Program-made: the position numbers and the translations under genes
The notes under the pieces: generated by a model
Databases searched by the model: none
What the model was told of the DNA's origin: nothing
What the model saw: only the letters and a program-made list of their open reading frames with translations
Source: Corallococcus coralloides DSM 2259
Lineage (GTDB): Bacteria > Myxococcota > Myxococcia > Myxococcales > Myxococcaceae
Reading direction: 5' to 3'
Length of the DNA stretch: 64,000 bases
NCBI RefSeq assembly: GCF_000255295.1
Contig: NC_017030.1
Coordinates: forward strand, 992,001 to 1,056,000
Shown: in pieces, positions 62,801-64,000 of the stretch
Layout of the letters: each line of letters starts with the position of its first letter
Position numbering within the stretch: the stretch's first letter is position 1

Positions 62801-64000
62801 ATGAGCGGCCCGACGGCATGTCCGTGCGGTGGGAGTACGCGCTGGACGTCTTCGAGCCCTGGATGATCCACCAGCTGGGCCAGCACTTCGTGACGCTGCT
62901 GCGCGAGGCCGCACAGGACCCGGAGCAACGGGTCGCGGCGTTGCCGCTGCTCTCGGAGGCGGAGCAGTCACAGGTGCTCGCCTGGGCTCACGGGCCCGTG
63001 AAGGACGTGTCGCACGCGGACTGTCTGCACCACCCGTTCGAAGCGCAGGTGGAGCGCACGCCGGACGCGCCGGCTCTCTTCTTCCAGGGACGGTCCATGA
63101 GCTACCGGACGCTGGACGCGGGGGCGAACCGGCTGGCCCATCACCTCATCTCCCAGGGCGTCCAACCTGGAGACTTCGTAGGCGTCTGTGTCCAGCGCTC
63201 CTTCGAATTGATCATCACCTTGTTGGGGACACTGAAGGCGGGCGCGGCCTACGTGCCGCTGGATCCCGCCTATCCCAGGGCACGGCTGGAGTTCACGGCA
63301 CGGGACGCGGGGCTGAGGCTCATCCTCGCGCAGGAGACGACGCTCGCGCTCATGGACGGTGCGGGCGTCCCGGTGGTCGCGCTGGAGCAGGTGCGCGGCG
63401 GTCCGGAGGGCACGCCACGGGTCCACGTCACCGGGGATGACCTCGCGTATGTCATCTACACCTCCGGTTCGACGGGGCAGCCCAAGGGTGTGTGCATCCG
63501 CCACCGGAGCGCAGTGCACCTGACGGAGACCGTGGCTTGGGACTTCGGCTTCGCACCGGGACAGCGCGTGGCGCAGTGCGCGCGGTACGGCTTTGACTTC
63601 TCCGTCGCGGAGATCTTCCCGACGCTCTCCTCCGGCGCCACGCTGTACCTCATGGGCCAGGAGGACCTGGCCGCCGGTGAGGAGCTGGCGGACTTCCTGG
63701 AGACCCATCGCATCCACACCGCGATGTTCACGCCGTCAGCACTGGCCTCCATGCCGTGGCGGGCGCTGCCGGACCTGAAGACGCTCGCGCTTGGAGGCGA
63801 GGAACTCCCCGCACGGCTCGTGGACACGTGGGCGCCGGGCCGCCGGTTCATCCAGGTCTATGGGCCCACCGAAGCCACGGTCTTCACGACGGCAGCGGAG
63901 TGCGTGGCCGGCGAGGGGCCGTATTCCATCGGCACACCCCTCTCGGGCTACGAGGTCTACCTGCTGGATGCAACCCTGACGCCCGTCCCCACGGGCGTGC
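59860..64000 (+). CDS. Non-ribosomal peptide synthetase, 5' part (A-PCP-C-A...)
   Basis: The frame is open from ATG 59860 to the window end (1380 residues seen), so the gene continues. Order: adenylation domain (about 10-500, LYTSGSTGRPKGVCIPH, SYGPTECTTSA, YRTGDRARWL, GRVDHQVKIRGARVELAEIE), carrier domain with Ser543 in ESGGDSLLAIRF, condensation domain (about 605-1040, SDSQRQLWLMEQL, catalytic HHLIVDG at about 735-741), second adenylation domain from about 1060 (IYTSGSTGQPKGVCIRH). With no condensation domain first, it can start a peptide chain. Reading the first A-domain specificity positions by eye gives D-A-L-V-M-G-S-T-S; the second gives D-F-A-M-A-G-V-V-F. I do not know the substrates. 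Confidence 0.92.
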   Translation, partial: MNSISVHPRLDIATLFEAHARNTPDAVALHFEGGVLRYDTLNRRANRLARRLQALGVGPDQPVGILADRTPETVVGLLGILKAGGAYLPLDPSHPPERLAAMMEDSGMRVLVGRREAVQELRFQGHVVEPPTPDEQEAVNVKGGAGPDSLAYVLYTSGSTGRPKGVCIPHRGVARLVLDAGFMGFRREDRVLQAASYAFDASTLEVWGALLNGATLCLVSRETLLSPPLLAAKLQRDAISAAVLSTSLFHQLAAAIPDAFGGLRVLMVGGDVLDPKWVGRVMARGKPQRLLNSYGPTECTTSATAYELLVPPEPGVAIPIGRPLARLQLHVLDDGGKPLSVGEVGELYLGGEGLARGYLNRPVLTAERFLPDPFSGVLGARMYRTGDRARWLQDGNLEFLGRVDHQVKIRGARVELAEIESVLRTHPRVGDAVVRVHEVSPGDKRLVAYVSPSGVEDAELRAYLGSKLPDFMLPHAVMALEHMPLNSSGKVDPSRLPAPRFGSGEGETPRTQLEQEIARVWSEVLGTQQAGTQDRFMESGGDSLLAIRFIDRLEQAVSVRLPVRTLFDSPNIAELARWVEAARGMGRGLDVPPIVPVDRTRPLPLSDSQRQLWLMEQLAPRSAVYNEPFTLYLPGDLQPDALERAFRSLISRHEVLRTTFGSTQDGPFQRVHPDMPFHLRRVDLHAVPGSLRSAKALQVATQEAREPFDLEHGPLLRATWMRLSKAESRLALVMHHLIVDGFTMAAFLQELHRFYLAEAPSLPPLPLQYGDAAVWQQGARYQEAIAPHLDWWKQTLAGAPHLELPTQHLRPQVPSFRGARHVVRIPGDLLESVKALGRGEGASLFMTMLSVFGALLHRYSGAEDLIVGGAFSGRNREESQAISGHFVNLLPLRLRFSEGQTIRGLLAQVRRVCLDALEHQDAPLVRIVEAVNPARIPGANPLFQVSCTMEPRIAVPASDWRVEPHDVDTGTSKLDLSIELDERPDGMSVRWEYALDVFEPWMIHQLGQHFVTLLREAAQDPEQRVAALPLLSEAEQSQVLAWAHGPVKDVSHADCLHHPFEAQVERTPDAPALFFQGRSMSYRTLDAGANRLAHHLISQGVQPGDFVGVCVQRSFELIITLLGTLKAGAAYVPLDPAYPRARLEFTARDAGLRLILAQETTLALMDGAGVPVVALEQVRGGPEGTPRVHVTGDDLAYVIYTSGSTGQPKGVCIRHRSAVHLTETVAWDFGFAPGQRVAQCARYGFDFSVAEIFPTLSSGATLYLMGQEDLAAGEELADFLETHRIHTAMFTPSALASMPWRALPDLKTLALGGEELPARLVDTWAPGRRFIQVYGPTEATVFTTAAECVAGEGPYSIGTPLSGYEVYLLDATLTPVPTGV

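Overview
The window looks like a chromosomal segment of a predatory myxobacterium, most like Corallococcus or Myxococcus by gene content. This is an inference, with no database search behind it. Supporting signs are very GC-rich DNA, several Ser/Thr protein kinases, a MYXO-CTERM-like protein sorting tail, an Oar-like TonB-dependent receptor, an FHA-type sigma-54 activator, SitA-like lipoprotein toxin cassettes, a pentapeptide-repeat lipoprotein and a non-ribosomal peptide synthetase (NRPS). I saw no rRNA, tRNA, CRISPR array, insertion sequence or replication origin.

Layout. 1-5.1 kb: the 3' end of a serine hydrolase, an array of six palindromic 21-mers, a nitronate monooxygenase, an OpgC-like membrane acyltransferase, and a lipoprotein toxin (AHH nuclease) overlapping its Imm11-type immunity gene. 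5.5-14.5 kb: rnk, an OmpA/TSP3 protein, a DUF4215 cysteine-rich surface protein and a kinase-TPR protein. 14.5-17.6 kb: three tandem paralogous small genes, each behind a sigma-54-like promoter, next to a sigma-54 activator gene. 17.8-24.8 kb: a HAD phosphatase, a TonB receptor with a lipoprotein, and two paralogous four-helix membrane proteins flanking a lipoprotein/cytoplasmic pair.

24.8-32.6 kb is the clearest metabolic unit. A tightly overlapping minus-strand operon encodes 2-aminomuconate semialdehyde dehydrogenase, 2-aminomuconate deaminase, 3-hydroxyanthranilate dioxygenase, ACMS decarboxylase, kynureninase, kynurenine 3-monooxygenase and an SDR protein. A divergent gene encodes 4-oxalocrotonate decarboxylase. 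Together they would convert kynurenine to 2-oxopent-4-enoate; the tryptophan dioxygenase, the formamidase and the last steps are not in the window.

32.6-43.3 kb: a bestrophin-like channel, two unrecognised proteins, an FAD/NAD(P)-binding protein, a sterol-desaturase-family hydroxylase divergent from a TetR regulator with a clear operator, a histidine kinase and a repeat lipoprotein. 43.5-53.4 kb is signalling-rich: a Ser/Thr kinase divergent from an FHA-PAS-histidine kinase-receiver hybrid that overlaps an OPT transporter gene, then a very large kinase-ATPase-TPR protein. 53.6-55.9 kb: a second toxin/immunity cassette (Tox-REase-5/Imm52 type) whose toxin gene is frameshifted at a 49-base near-perfect palindrome. 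56-59.8 kb: a lipoprotein HtrA protease, a response regulator behind a strong sigma-54 promoter, a glutaminyl cyclase and a YdjM-like membrane protein. From 59.86 kb an NRPS runs off the window (A-PCP-C-A...).

The points most worth following up are the sigma-54/three-paralog locus, the two toxin/immunity cassettes with the palindrome-associated frameshift, and the palindrome array near the start.
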